From NCBI RefSeq assembly GCF_021233055.1, contig NZ_CP089538.1, positions 725,501 to 789,500 of the forward strand: a stretch of DNA of 64,000 nucleotides, written 5' to 3'. This document shows positions 56,535 to 64,000 of the stretch, piece by piece (within the stretch, counting starts at the first letter, position 1; every line of letters begins with the position of its first letter). Source of the DNA: Spirosoma oryzicola. Its GTDB lineage: Bacteria; Bacteroidota; Bacteroidia; Cytophagales; Spirosomataceae. The translations under genes and the position numbers were made by a program. The notes beneath the pieces are model-generated. The model made no database searches. It was given only the letters and a program-made list of their open reading frames with translations, and was not told the origin of the DNA.

Positions 56535-58109
56535 TTAATACTGTGCTGACAGATCAGCCGCAACTTTCTTAAGCGTCGCGGTTGCTTCGTCGGTAAGCTT
56601 ACCTGCGCGGAGGTCAGCCAGAATGTTTGGATACTGCGCGCTAAGTACCATCGCAAATTCGCTTTCAAACGCTTTTACTTTGTTGACGGGGACTTTGTCA
56701 AGTAACCCGTTTGTCGAAGCGTAAATGATAGCTACCTGCTGATCGACAGGAACTGGTGCATACTGAGCTTGTTTCAGCATCTCCTGGTTCCGGCGACCCC
56801 GTTCGATGGTCAGCTTCGTCGAGGCATCAAGGTCTGAACCGAATTTCGCGAAAGCTTCCAACTCGCGGAACTGAGCCTGATCAAGTTTAAGCGTACCCGC
56901 TACTTTCTTCATCGACTTGATCTGCGCGTTACCACCTACCCGCGATACCGAAATACCAACGTTGATAGCAGGCCGAATACCGGAGTTGAACAAGTTCGAC
57001 TCCAGGAAGATCTGTCCGTCCGTAATCGAAATTACGTTGGTTGGGATATAGGCAGATACGTCACCGGCCTGGGTTTCGATGATTGGAAGTGCCGTCAACG
57101 AACCACCACCTTTCACCTTGTCTTTCAACGAAGGTGGCAGGTCGTTCATGTTTTTGGCAATCTCGTCGTTACCGTTGATTTTAGCCGCCCGCTCTAATAA
57201 CCGGCTGTGCAGATAGAATACGTCTCCTGGATACGCTTCACGTCCTGGTGGGCGACGCAGCAGCAGCGATACTTCACGGTAAGCAACCGCCTGTTTCGAC
57301 AGATCGTCATAAACAACAAGCGCTGGACGGCCTGTGTCGCGGAAGTATTCACCAATAGCTGCACCCGTAAACGGCGCAAAGAATTGCATTGGCGAAGGAT
57401 CCGACGCGTTAGCCGACACGATAACCGTGTAGTCCATAGCGCCTGCTTTCCGTAGGGTGGCTTCTACCTGCTTTACGGTCGAGGCTTTCTGACCGCAGGC
57501 AACGTAGATGCAGTATACGGGCTGACCTCTGTCGTAAAATTCTTTTTGGTTAATGATGGTATCGATGGCCACAGCGGTTTTACCCGTCTGACGGTCGCCG
57601 ATGATCAACTCGCGCTGACCCCGTCCGATGGGGATCATGGCGTCGATTGCTTTGATACCTGTTTGCAGCGGTTCGTTTACCGGCTGGCGGAAGATAACGC
57701 CTGGTGCTTTCCGCTCCATCGGCATTTGGAATAGCTCGCCCTGAATAGGACCCATGCCGTCAATAGGCTGGCCGAGCGTGTTAACAACACGACCGAGGAT
57801 ACCATCGCCAACGCTTACGTAAGCAATCTGATCAGTGCGCTTAACCGTGTCGCCTTCTTTGACTTCCGAATAGTCGCCGAGTAATACGGCTCCAACGTTG
57901 TCTTCTTCGAGGTTCAGGGCCATCGCCTGAAGCCCGTTGTTGAACGACAGCAATTCGCCGGCCTGCACTTTCGAGAGGCCGTAGATACGCGCTACGCCGT
58001 CACCGATTTGCAGCACCGTACCGACTTCTTCGAGTTCAGCCTCGGTTTGTGTACCGGCTAGCTGCTGGCGCAGGATGGCTGATATCTCGTCGGGTCTTAC
58101 GGATTCCAT
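56535..58109 (-). CDS. atpA: ATP synthase F1 subunit alpha
   Basis: A 524-residue subunit: N-terminal beta domain '[20 protein letters not shown]' (~27-46), P-loop '[15 protein letters not shown]' (~168-180), '[20 protein letters not shown]' and the alpha-signature '[20 protein letters not shown]' (~375-394). Complete at both ends (starts [10 protein letters not shown]). It forms the non-catalytic nucleotide-binding part of the F1 ring. Followed by atpG. No atpH/atpF lies immediately upstream as would be expected for the standard order; the next gene is the divergent FKBP gene, so the ATP synthase genes are split in this genome. Confidence 0.97.
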   Translation of the reverse strand: MESVRPDEISAILRQQLAGTQTEAELEEVGTVLQIGDGVARIYGLSKVQAGELLSFNNGLQAMALNLEEDNVGAVLLGDYSEVKEGDTVKRTDQIAYVSVGDGILGRVVNTLGQPIDGMGPIQGELFQMPMERKAPGVIFRQPVNEPLQTGIKAIDAMIPIGRGQRELIIGDRQTGKTAVAIDTIINQKEFYDRGQPVYCIYVACGQKASTVKQVEATLRKAGAMDYTVIVSANASDPSPMQFFAPFTGAAIGEYFRDTGRPALVVYDDLSKQAVAYREVSLLLRRPPGREAYPGDVFYLHSRLLERAAKINGNDEIAKNMNDLPPSLKDKVKGGGSLTALPIIETQAGDVSAYIPTNVISITDGQIFLESNLFNSGIRPAINVGISVSRVGGNAQIKSMKKVAGTLKLDQAQFRELEAFAKFGSDLDASTKLTIERGRRNQEMLKQAQYAPVPVDQQVAIIYASTNGLLDKVPVNKVKAFESEFAMVLSAQYPNILADLRAGKLTDEATATLKKVAADLSAQY

Positions 58110-58492
58110 ATAAGTAGGATGAAATTTATAGATCGATTTTCGGCCGCAAAGGTATGATTAAAATTTAATAAAATTATGAATAATTCAATAATCATTCGCT
58201 GAACCTTAGACTTTTCCGGCGGACGCCTATTTATTAGAAGGACCATTAAGCGAAGAATTAAGCCGTTCGTCCAAATTTGGAGTATTTTAAGAAGGTAAGC
58301 GTAGCGAAAGCAGTTTGTATGCGTTACTTTTAATGGGTAAGCAGAATAGTCTTTCTGGAAAGGTTTATCGCCACTGTTTATGGAGCGGTAAAGTAAAATT
58401 TCATCGAAACCGTTATTCTCCAAACTTTTCTAGTATCTGTTCACGTTTTATCAGTAATCAGTTTAGTGTATATCACTCCCTTTTAAGTTCGC
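58110..58492. other. Intergenic region between atpA and fkpA-like gene
   Basis: About 380 bases, AT-rich near 58155-58200 (upstream of the atpA -7 box) and with no conserved frame. The atpA -7 box is noted separately. No promoter of full strength for the plus-strand FKBP gene could be read. Confidence 0.4.
58147..58154 (-). promoter_or_regulatory. -7 element of atpA
   Basis: CAAAGGTA on the plus strand reads TACCTTTG on the minus strand, an exact TAnnTTTG, ~40 bases before the atpA ATG. No TTG at 19-21 bases; a long A/T tract precedes it instead. Confidence 0.5.
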
Positions 58493-59266
58493 ATGAAGTT
58501 CAACCAATGGATGCTGGCCGGTGTTGCGTCGGCTGTTTTTGTCGCCAGCGCTGCGACGGCCCAAGTTAAAAAACCAGCTGTTAAAAGACCCGCCACAGGT
58601 GTCAAACCTGCTTCGACTGCCAAATCAACTACAGGAGGTGCCATCGTGTCGTCTCAGGATTCCATAAGCTACAGCATTGGTCTTTTTATGGCCCAGAACC
58701 TGAAACAACAGGGCATGACCGAGCTGAATAACGACCTGCTGACGCGTGGTCTTCAGGATGCATTGAGTGGTCAAAAAACGCAATTGACGCAGGAGCAGGC
58801 CGGGCAGATTCTAAATGCCTACGCTCAAAAGCAATACGCCATCCGTAACGCTGAAGGGCAGAAAGCATCGGCCGAAAACAAAAAAATCGGGAGTGCTTTT
58901 CTGACTGAGAATAAAGCAAAATCGGGCGTTGTTACGACAGCCAGCGGATTGCAGTATTCTGTTGAAAAAGAAGGTACAGGTGCTAAACCAACTGCCACGG
59001 ATCGGGTTAAAGTACATTACACGGGCCGCTTACTTGATGGTAAAGTATTTGATAGTTCAGTAGAACGTGGTCAGCCAATGGAATTTGGTGTGAATGAAGT
59101 GATTAAAGGTTGGACCGAAGCGCTTCTGTTGATGCCGGTCGGTTCAAAATGGAAACTATTCATTCCTTCAGATTTAGCCTATGGTGACCGGGGGGCCGGT
59201 GCTGACATCAAACCGGGCTCGACATTGGTGTTTGATGTCGAATTGCTTGATATAGTTAAACAATGA
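58493..59266 (+). CDS. Exported FKBP-type peptidyl-prolyl isomerase (FkpA/Mip-like)
   Basis: A 257-residue protein with a signal peptide (residues 1-23, ending T-A-Q), a Lys/Pro/Thr-rich linker (~25-50), an N-terminal dimerisation region of helices ('YSIGLFMAQNLKQQGMTELN', ~60-80, and 'QEQAGQILNAYAQKQYA') and a C-terminal FKBP domain (~160-257) with 'VKVHYTGRLLDGKVFDSS' and 'WTEALLLMPVGSKWKLFIP'. The active-site residues Tyr, Phe-Asp, Val-Ile and Trp are present. It assists folding of envelope proteins in the periplasm. Followed by the tail-specific protease on the same strand. Confidence 0.93.
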   Translation: MKFNQWMLAGVASAVFVASAATAQVKKPAVKRPATGVKPASTAKSTTGGAIVSSQDSISYSIGLFMAQNLKQQGMTELNNDLLTRGLQDALSGQKTQLTQEQAGQILNAYAQKQYAIRNAEGQKASAENKKIGSAFLTENKAKSGVVTTASGLQYSVEKEGTGAKPTATDRVKVHYTGRLLDGKVFDSSVERGQPMEFGVNEVIKGWTEALLLMPVGSKWKLFIPSDLAYGDRGAGADIKPGSTLVFDVELLDIVKQ

Positions 59267-59273
59267 GGGAATG

Positions 59274-59336
59274 GCGAATAAATAAATGAGCGCCGACAGT
59301 CTGAACAGACAATTGCTGGCTCATTTACTTATTCGC
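59274..59336 (+). repeat. Long hairpin between the FKBP and Prc genes
   Basis: Arms 59274-59291 and 59319-59336 pair at 17 of 18 positions with a 27-nt loop. No T-run follows; the Prc ATG is 29 bases later. It may reduce or tune expression of prc from the upstream promoter. Confidence 0.6.
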
Positions 59337-59364
59337 CCGTTCGCGACTAATCTGGGTAATGTAG

Positions 59365-61446
59365 ATGAAGAAGTATCTGGTGACCCTATTGCCCGTGCTG
59401 ATGCTGAGTTTTCAGCCGGATTCTCCTTCTGGAGCTTACACTCCAGGCGGTGCGCCCCTTTCAGGTGGCCAAACCTCGTCTCCCAATGACGATTTGAAAC
59501 CGTCTATTTCGCAGGAGAAGGTGGAAACGCTGGTAGCTAAGCTATTAACGACCTACCATTACCGCAAAGTAAGACTGAATGACTCGCTGTCGTCCGTTGT
59601 TTGGGACAATTATCTGAAAGAAGTAGATGGTAGCAAAACCTATCTATTGGCGTCAGACGTAGCGGCTTTTGAGAAATATCGTTATCAGATTGATGACGCC
59701 TTGGTTAACGGCGATCTGACAGCGGCCTACGACCTGTACAACGTCTTCCGCAAGCGGTACCAGGAACGTAGCGAATTCATTAAAGAGCAGCTCAAAAAAC
59801 CGTTGAGCTTCACGACGGATGAGACGTTCAATACGGATCGTGAAAAAGCGGTCTGGCCAAAAACGGCAGAAGAACAAAACGAACTGTGGCGGAAAATCCT
59901 GAAAAACCAGGAGCTGGAGCTTCGTCTAGGCAATCGTAAAGACAGCGCCGTAGTCGCTCTGATGACCCAGCGGTACACGAATCTTGATAAGGCGATCAAC
60001 CGGATCAAGAGCGCCGATGTATTTCAGATGTATATGAACTCGTTTGCCGAAGCGCTTGACCCTCACACGAACTATCTTTCGCCCACAAACGCGGATCGCT
60101 TCAACCAGGAGATGAGCCAGTCGCTGGAAGGGATCGGTGCGATGCTTCGGGAAGATGGTGATTACATTCGTATCACGGACATTCTGCCGGGCGGTCCAGC
60201 TTTCAAAAGCAAGCTGCTCAACAAAGACGATAAGATTGCCGGCGTTGCGCAGGGCGATAACGGGCCGATGGTTAACACCATGAACTGGCAGGTCGATGAT
60301 GTAGTCAAGCTTATCAAAGGACCGAAAGGCACGATTGTGCGGTTGCAGGTTATTGCTCCTAACGCATTAGCTGGTGCGCCACCGAAAGAAATCCGACTGG
60401 TACGGGAGAAGATCAAGCTGGAAGAGCAGCGAGCTAAAAAAGAAGTCATCGAGGTTTCCGATAACGGTCGGGCATTCAAAATCGGTGTTATCAACATTCC
60501 GATGTTCTACCGTGATTTCGAGGGAGCCCGCAAGCGCGAAGAAGGATTCAGCAGCACAACGAGTGACGTGAAGAAATTCGTGGAAGAGCTGAAAGGCGAG
60601 AAAGTAGACGGTATTGTTATCGACCTGCGCGACAACGGAGGTGGATCGCTTACCGAAGCTATTAACCTCACCGGTCTGTTTATTCCCAAAGGGCCCGTTG
60701 TTCAGGTTCGCGAGTCATCGGGTGAAACAGAAGTTTACACCGATCCCGATCCGTCTGTGGCTTACGATGGCCCAATGGCTGTGCTGGTAAACCGATTCAG
60801 TGCTTCAGCGTCTGAAATCTTTGCTGCGGCTATTCAGGATTACAAACGGGGCGTTATTGTGGGTGGACAGACCTTCGGTAAAGGTACGGTTCAAACATTG
60901 ATCGATTTAAACCAGTGGCTGCCTAAAGAGCCGGAAAAAGTTGGTCAGGTGAAAATGACGATCCAGAAGTTTTATCGGATAAATGGTAGCAGTACGCAAC
61001 ACCGGGGTGTTACGCCAGACATCGAGCTGCCATCCGCTTTCTCGGCTGAAGAGTATGGCGAAAGCTCGCAGCCAAGTGCGTTGCCTTGGGATCAGATCAA
61101 TTCGACGCGTTATGAGCAGTCACGTGGCCTCGACGATAAAATCCTGGCTCGTCTGCGGGATCGCTTTGATCAGCGACTTAAATCCGATCCGGAGTTGAAG
61201 CAACTGGCGCAGGATCTGGCCGATTTCAAAAAGGCAAAGGAGAATACGGTTGTGTCGTTACAGGAAACGAAACGTCGGAAAGAACGGGAAGAGGCAGAAC
61301 GCAAACGCACTGCTGCGAACAAGGTCTCTCAGATAACGGCTACTGTTGATGAAACCGGAACGCCGACTCCGAAGAAAAAGAAAGATTTGTATCTGACTGA
61401 GGCTGGTTTAGTGCTCGCTGATTACATCTTGGCAGCCAACAAATAA
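59365..61446 (+). CDS. Tail-specific (C-terminal processing) protease, S41 family
   Basis: A 693-residue exported protease with a signal or anchor sequence (MKKYLVTLLPVLMLSF). N-terminal helical region (~50-240, 'FAEALDPHTNYLSP' ~232), a PDZ domain (~255-340, 'ITDILPGGPAFKSKLLNKDD'), the S41 catalytic domain with 'VIDLRDNGGGSLTEAINLTG' (~425), 'FSASASEIFAAAIQDY' (~480, nucleophile Ser) and 'VGGQTFGKGTVQTLI' (~503, general-base Lys), and a C-terminal DUF3340-like extension (~570-693) rich in charged residues. Prc-type enzymes trim C-termini of envelope proteins and control peptidoglycan hydrolases. It is shared with an FKBP chaperone upstream. Confidence 0.94.
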   Translation: MKKYLVTLLPVLMLSFQPDSPSGAYTPGGAPLSGGQTSSPNDDLKPSISQEKVETLVAKLLTTYHYRKVRLNDSLSSVVWDNYLKEVDGSKTYLLASDVAAFEKYRYQIDDALVNGDLTAAYDLYNVFRKRYQERSEFIKEQLKKPLSFTTDETFNTDREKAVWPKTAEEQNELWRKILKNQELELRLGNRKDSAVVALMTQRYTNLDKAINRIKSADVFQMYMNSFAEALDPHTNYLSPTNADRFNQEMSQSLEGIGAMLREDGDYIRITDILPGGPAFKSKLLNKDDKIAGVAQGDNGPMVNTMNWQVDDVVKLIKGPKGTIVRLQVIAPNALAGAPPKEIRLVREKIKLEEQRAKKEVIEVSDNGRAFKIGVINIPMFYRDFEGARKREEGFSSTTSDVKKFVEELKGEKVDGIVIDLRDNGGGSLTEAINLTGLFIPKGPVVQVRESSGETEVYTDPDPSVAYDGPMAVLVNRFSASASEIFAAAIQDYKRGVIVGGQTFGKGTVQTLIDLNQWLPKEPEKVGQVKMTIQKFYRINGSSTQHRGVTPDIELPSAFSAEEYGESSQPSALPWDQINSTRYEQSRGLDDKILARLRDRFDQRLKSDPELKQLAQDLADFKKAKENTVVSLQETKRRKEREEAERKRTAANKVSQITATVDETGTPTPKKKKDLYLTEAGLVLADYILAANK

Positions 61447-61472
61447 GCGAGTCAGGTTGTGTTGCCCCAGTA

Positions 61473-61517
61473 AAACGAAAACCCCGCGTAGCAAACTGTT
61501 ACGCGGGGTTTTCGTTT
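61473..61517 (+). terminator. Intrinsic terminator of the Prc gene
   Basis: A perfect 18-bp stem (61473-61490 with 61500-61517), 9-nt loop, GC-rich core with flanking A and T tracts, 26 bases after the stop codon. Confidence 0.85.
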
Positions 61518-61540
61518 ATTGACATAAATCGTATTTCTAC

Positions 61541-61780
61541 ATGTGGTACTTCCTTATAAAACAGGCTACCCTCGAAACAAAACAATATCAGGCGCTGCAG
61601 AAAAAAGCCTCGCTGACGGAAGTTGAGCTATTCAACGAACCTTACGAAAACTGGTACGTATTCACGGTTGAGAAAGACCGGCACCGTGAGTTTATGGACT
61701 ATCTGGACCTTGAAGGCATCAGCTATGATTTGAACGCTGATCGACCAACCCGAGAAGAAATGCTGGCCGGAATGCGCTAA
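61541..61780 (+). CDS. 79-residue hypothetical protein
   Basis: Begins MWYFLIKQATLETKQYQALQ and has two alternating beta/alpha stretches ('EVELFNEPYENWYVFTVEKD', 'HREFMDYLDLEGISYDLNAD'), suggesting a small alpha+beta fold (ACT- or ferredoxin-like in appearance). No signal peptide or membrane helix. I do not recognise a family. It lies 24 bases after the Prc terminator and 9 bases from the end of the convergent haloperoxidase-like gene. The strong amino-acid composition and start spacing favour a real gene. Confidence 0.6.
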   Translation: MWYFLIKQATLETKQYQALQKKASLTEVELFNEPYENWYVFTVEKDRHREFMDYLDLEGISYDLNADRPTREEMLAGMR

Positions 61781-61789
61781 GCCATAACG

Positions 61790-63199
61790 CTACTTCTTCC
61801 AAGCAAGGGCATTGACATTGGCTCCAATCTTCTTTCCTTCGGTTAATCCCGTCTCATTGTCCTGACGGGTGTGAATGTTTCCGTAAAAGCGGGAGTCTGC
61901 CGATTCCTGCGCGGACTCGACAAACGATTTGAACGAGCGGGCTTTAAACTCAACGTTCCGACTGGCATCCTTTGCCCGACCGACGTGCGAATCATCTGTG
62001 AAAGCGAAACTCTCGCCGTACAAGTCAGTCAACACGATAGCGGCTGACGACGACTGCGTAGCGTGACCTGAAGGATAGCCGGGGAAGGGGGGAGCTGGCC
62101 AGAATGGAACCCAGGCCGGATCAATGGCCAGCCGAGCATAGGTGTAGGGCCGAAGGTTATTGAACAAATATTTACACCGCCAGCATAATACGAACGCATC
62201 AGAGACTGCGATACCTGTTCTGGCAAACGTTTCGGCGGCTTTCGCCAGATCTGCTTTAGCCGTCTTAACAGTAATGTTGGCGATGCTGTACGAATGACCA
62301 GGTGGTGTGAACGTTTCAGCAGGATTATCGGCCCACCATACGGCAATCTCCTTTTCTGTCTGGGTCAAGTTTTTCGATTTTACATATACATCCAGATACT
62401 GTGCGAACATTGCTGACTTCACATCCGTCGAATAGGGTAGCGGTTTAGGCATCGGCAAGTCCATATTTGCTTTGACAAACGTTCGGTTCTTCCCCCAGTA
62501 AGGCTGCATCGGAATCTTCTGTCCGTTTTCTGTCGTTTGCCAAAGTCCCGGCCCCGTCGGTACGACATAGCTGGTCGGAAAATTTCGGCTATAGCCCTCA
62601 TGTCCCCCGTCGGTTTTAGACCATTCAAACAACGCATTGGCTACATTCTGCCCAAACGTTACAGAACGTTGATTGACGCCCTCGTCTGAGCCCTTAAAGT
62701 CGGCGTACAGCGTTTTTTCGAGCGCGTCGATGGCTGACTTGTTCGCAGTCGAGGCCGTTGTGTACAGGCTACGTAAGATCGTTGCTTCGGCAGCATTGGC
62801 GCAAAGTGCCCAGTTATATTCCTTGGCGTCGGGCTTGGGGAGGGTTGTTAAGCCCTGAAGTTGACCCGCCAGCGACCTGTGATCCGTTATGCCGGGAACA
62901 ACCGCTTCGTACATAGCCAGACCAGCGTAACCAAACGCTCGGGAAGCTACTGGTGGACTAAAGCCAGGTGTTGTCATTGTCAGCTTCAGTTGAAGGACTG
63001 CCCACTGGCTAGCAACATCGGCATTGTATTGATTGGCTGGTTTACCGCTTGGTGCGTTGGCATCCGGTTGAGTTGGTTCAACAGGCTGAAGGCGGCACGC
63101 TTGAAGAATAGCTAAAATTAGTAGCGGTACCCATGCTCTGCGCAGCACACGCAAAGACACCAGTTTGTCCACTAGAACTAACGGTAAATAATCGTTCAT
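61790..63199 (-). CDS. Vanadium-haloperoxidase-like PAP2-family lipoprotein
   Basis: A 469-residue protein with a basic N-terminus and lipobox 'LAILQAC' (Cys ~35); an internal GTG at 63160 would give a more usual short signal. The phosphate/vanadate-binding triad of the PAP2/VHPO fold is complete: 'KYLFNNLRP' (~341, K-x6-R-P), 'GYPSGHATQSSS' (~370) and 'SRFYGNIHT' (~433, S-R-x3-G-x-H). Members are vanadium-dependent haloperoxidases or acid phosphatases; the three motifs do not separate these. The domain of ~160 residues before the first motif is helical, as in Bacteroidota 'vanadium-dependent haloperoxidase family' proteins. No operon partner. Confidence 0.9.
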   Translation of the reverse strand: MNDYLPLVLVDKLVSLRVLRRAWVPLLILAILQACRLQPVEPTQPDANAPSGKPANQYNADVASQWAVLQLKLTMTTPGFSPPVASRAFGYAGLAMYEAVVPGITDHRSLAGQLQGLTTLPKPDAKEYNWALCANAAEATILRSLYTTASTANKSAIDALEKTLYADFKGSDEGVNQRSVTFGQNVANALFEWSKTDGGHEGYSRNFPTSYVVPTGPGLWQTTENGQKIPMQPYWGKNRTFVKANMDLPMPKPLPYSTDVKSAMFAQYLDVYVKSKNLTQTEKEIAVWWADNPAETFTPPGHSYSIANITVKTAKADLAKAAETFARTGIAVSDAFVLCWRCKYLFNNLRPYTYARLAIDPAWVPFWPAPPFPGYPSGHATQSSSAAIVLTDLYGESFAFTDDSHVGRAKDASRNVEFKARSFKSFVESAQESADSRFYGNIHTRQDNETGLTEGKKIGANVNALAWKK

Positions 63200-63325
63200 A
63201 AGCTACGGATAAGGACATGATCTTGGATCAAGTGCCTAGCTGATCCGTCAGCAAAAAATTTGCCAGATGCAGATTAATATTCCTGTTTTGCGTTTGCGAA
63301 CTGGCAAAGGGGCCGACTTTCAGAG

Positions 63326-63333
63326 TAAATTTG
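63326..63333 (+). promoter_or_regulatory. -7 element of dnaG
   Basis: TAAATTTG, an exact TAnnTTTG, 22 bases before the dnaG ATG. No TTG at the expected distance upstream. Confidence 0.45.
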
Positions 63334-63354
63334 ATTTCTCAATTCTCATTGTCC

Positions 63355-64000
63355 ATGCGTATTCCCGAAGAAACAGTTGAGCGAATCCGCCAGTCGGCTG
63401 ATATTCTCGAAGTTATTAATGACTTTGTCTCTCTAAAGAAGCGCGGCAGTAATTACATCGCCTGTTGCCCGTTTCACAACGAGAAAACGCCGTCATTCAA
63501 CGTTAACCCCGTTCGACAAATCTATAAATGTTTTGGCTGCGGTAAAGCGGGAGATGCGGTGAAATTCGTAATGGACATAGAAAACATCGGTTACGGCGAA
63601 GCACTTCGGTACCTGGCTAAGAAGTACGGTATTGAGATTGAAGAACAGGAGCAGACGCCCGAAGAGTTGTTGCGGCAAAACGAGCGGGAGAGTTTGCTGA
63701 TTGTTTTAAATTTCGCCAAAACGTTTTTCCAGGAGGCTCTGCTGAAATCGGATGAGGGGCGAAGTATCGGACTAACTTATTTCCGTGAGCGTGGTTTTAC
63801 CAACCCTACGCTCGAAGCCTTTGAACTGGGCTACAGCTTCGATCAGTGGGATGCGCTCATGAACGAAGGAGTGCGTAGAGGCTACAATCGCGATCTCCTG
63901 GAGAAAGCGGGTCTCATATTGAGTAAGGAAGGCGGTAAAGTATTCGACCGCTTCCGGGGGCGCGTTATGTTTCCAATCCATAACGTTTCGGGGCGTGTCA
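63355..64000 (+). CDS. dnaG: DNA primase, N-terminal part (runs off the window)
   Basis: The frame from ATG at 63355 stays open to the window edge (215 codons). It starts MRIPEETVERIRQSADILEV; the CHC2 zinc finger is clear: Cys38, His41, Cys59 and Cys62 in 'CCPFHNEKTPSF' and 'YKCFGCGKAGDAVKF'. The beginning of the N-terminal catalytic subdomain follows ('YFRERGFTNPTLEAFELGYS', ~140-160; 'FRGRVMFPIHN', ~200). It makes RNA primers for the replication fork. The TOPRIM domain and helicase-binding C-terminus lie outside. Confidence 0.96.
   Translation, partial: MRIPEETVERIRQSADILEVINDFVSLKKRGSNYIACCPFHNEKTPSFNVNPVRQIYKCFGCGKAGDAVKFVMDIENIGYGEALRYLAKKYGIEIEEQEQTPEELLRQNERESLLIVLNFAKTFFQEALLKSDEGRSIGLTYFRERGFTNPTLEAFELGYSFDQWDALMNEGVRRGYNRDLLEKAGLILSKEGGKVFDRFRGRVMFPIHNVSGRV

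Noticed and set aside
1..64000. tRNA/rRNA genes, CRISPR arrays, insertion sequences and prophage genes
   Set aside because: Looked for cloverleaf-like segments, regularly spaced repeats, transposase motifs and terminal inverted repeats with target duplications; none could be supported. The repeats found are short palindromes only.

Overview
The window looks like chromosomal DNA of a Bacteroidota bacterium, most likely a Cytophagales member of the Spirosoma type (moderate GC). The reasons are SusC/SusD pairs, many exported Gfo/Idh/MocA oxidoreductases with Tat signals, lipoproteins with a Bacteroidota-style lipobox, families largely confined to the phylum (DUF4783, DUF4136, DUF6686-like), and promoters of the type TTG-N19/20-TAnnTTTG, several of which can be read directly. 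No rRNA, tRNA, CRISPR array, transposase or phage gene was seen. The species assignment is an inference from gene content.

Layout. 1-2,300: the end of a polysaccharide utilisation locus (SusD C-terminus and a secreted endonuclease/exonuclease/phosphatase-fold protein). 2,300-11,200: housekeeping and small genes (M20 amidohydrolase, NADP-isocitrate dehydrogenase, Dabb protein, YcxB-like membrane protein, DUF4783 protein, PyrR-like phosphoribosyltransferase, a 58-residue membrane protein, and a SNF2 helicase with a clear promoter). 11,688-26,338: a LacI regulator divergent from a ten-gene plus-strand island for uronic-acid catabolism: exported RraA-like protein, Tat-exported enolase-superfamily enzyme, CE15 glucuronoyl esterase, mannonate dehydratase, GH67 alpha-glucuronidase, three exported Gfo/Idh oxidoreductases, an SDR and a duplicated-domain exported protein. 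26,438-39,833: a minus-strand six-gene PUL (susC, susD, 850-residue secreted protein of unknown specificity, sodium:solute symporter, GH2, FAD oxidoreductase), with a second divergent LacI gene at 40,110. 41,296-46,946: APC permease, LytS-type kinase with a receiver-only partner, GH20 hexosaminidase. 47,083-52,288: small lipoprotein and membrane protein, lytic transglycosylase, homoserine kinase, M23 lipoprotein. 52,360-54,613: a ferritin region with two DUF6686-like paralogues and a degenerate HMA protein. 54,713-64,000: DUF4136 lipoprotein, atpG and atpA, FKBP isomerase, tail-specific protease, a 79-residue protein, a PAP2/vanadium-haloperoxidase-like lipoprotein and the start of dnaG.

How the genes fit together. 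CE15 and GH67 would release (4-O-methyl-)glucuronic acid from lignin-carbohydrate esters and glucurono-xylo-oligosaccharides. The SDR (as fructuronate reductase) and UxuA would carry the sugar acid to 2-keto-3-deoxygluconate in the cytoplasm. No glucuronate isomerase (uxaC) is in the window. Unusually, most of the remaining redox and dehydratase-type enzymes of the island carry export signals, which suggests an additional sugar-acid modification route in the periplasm. Each locus has its own LacI regulator and a visible candidate operator: two TGCAATCGGTTGCA-type sites at 12,771 and 12,998, and a 48-bp dyad at 40,001-40,048.

Non-coding structure. Three related palindromes built on CGTGGTGTC lie directly behind stop codons at 5,992, 15,369 and 26,344 and form a REP-like family. 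A strong hairpin lies between susC and susD, and about a dozen intrinsic terminators can be read.
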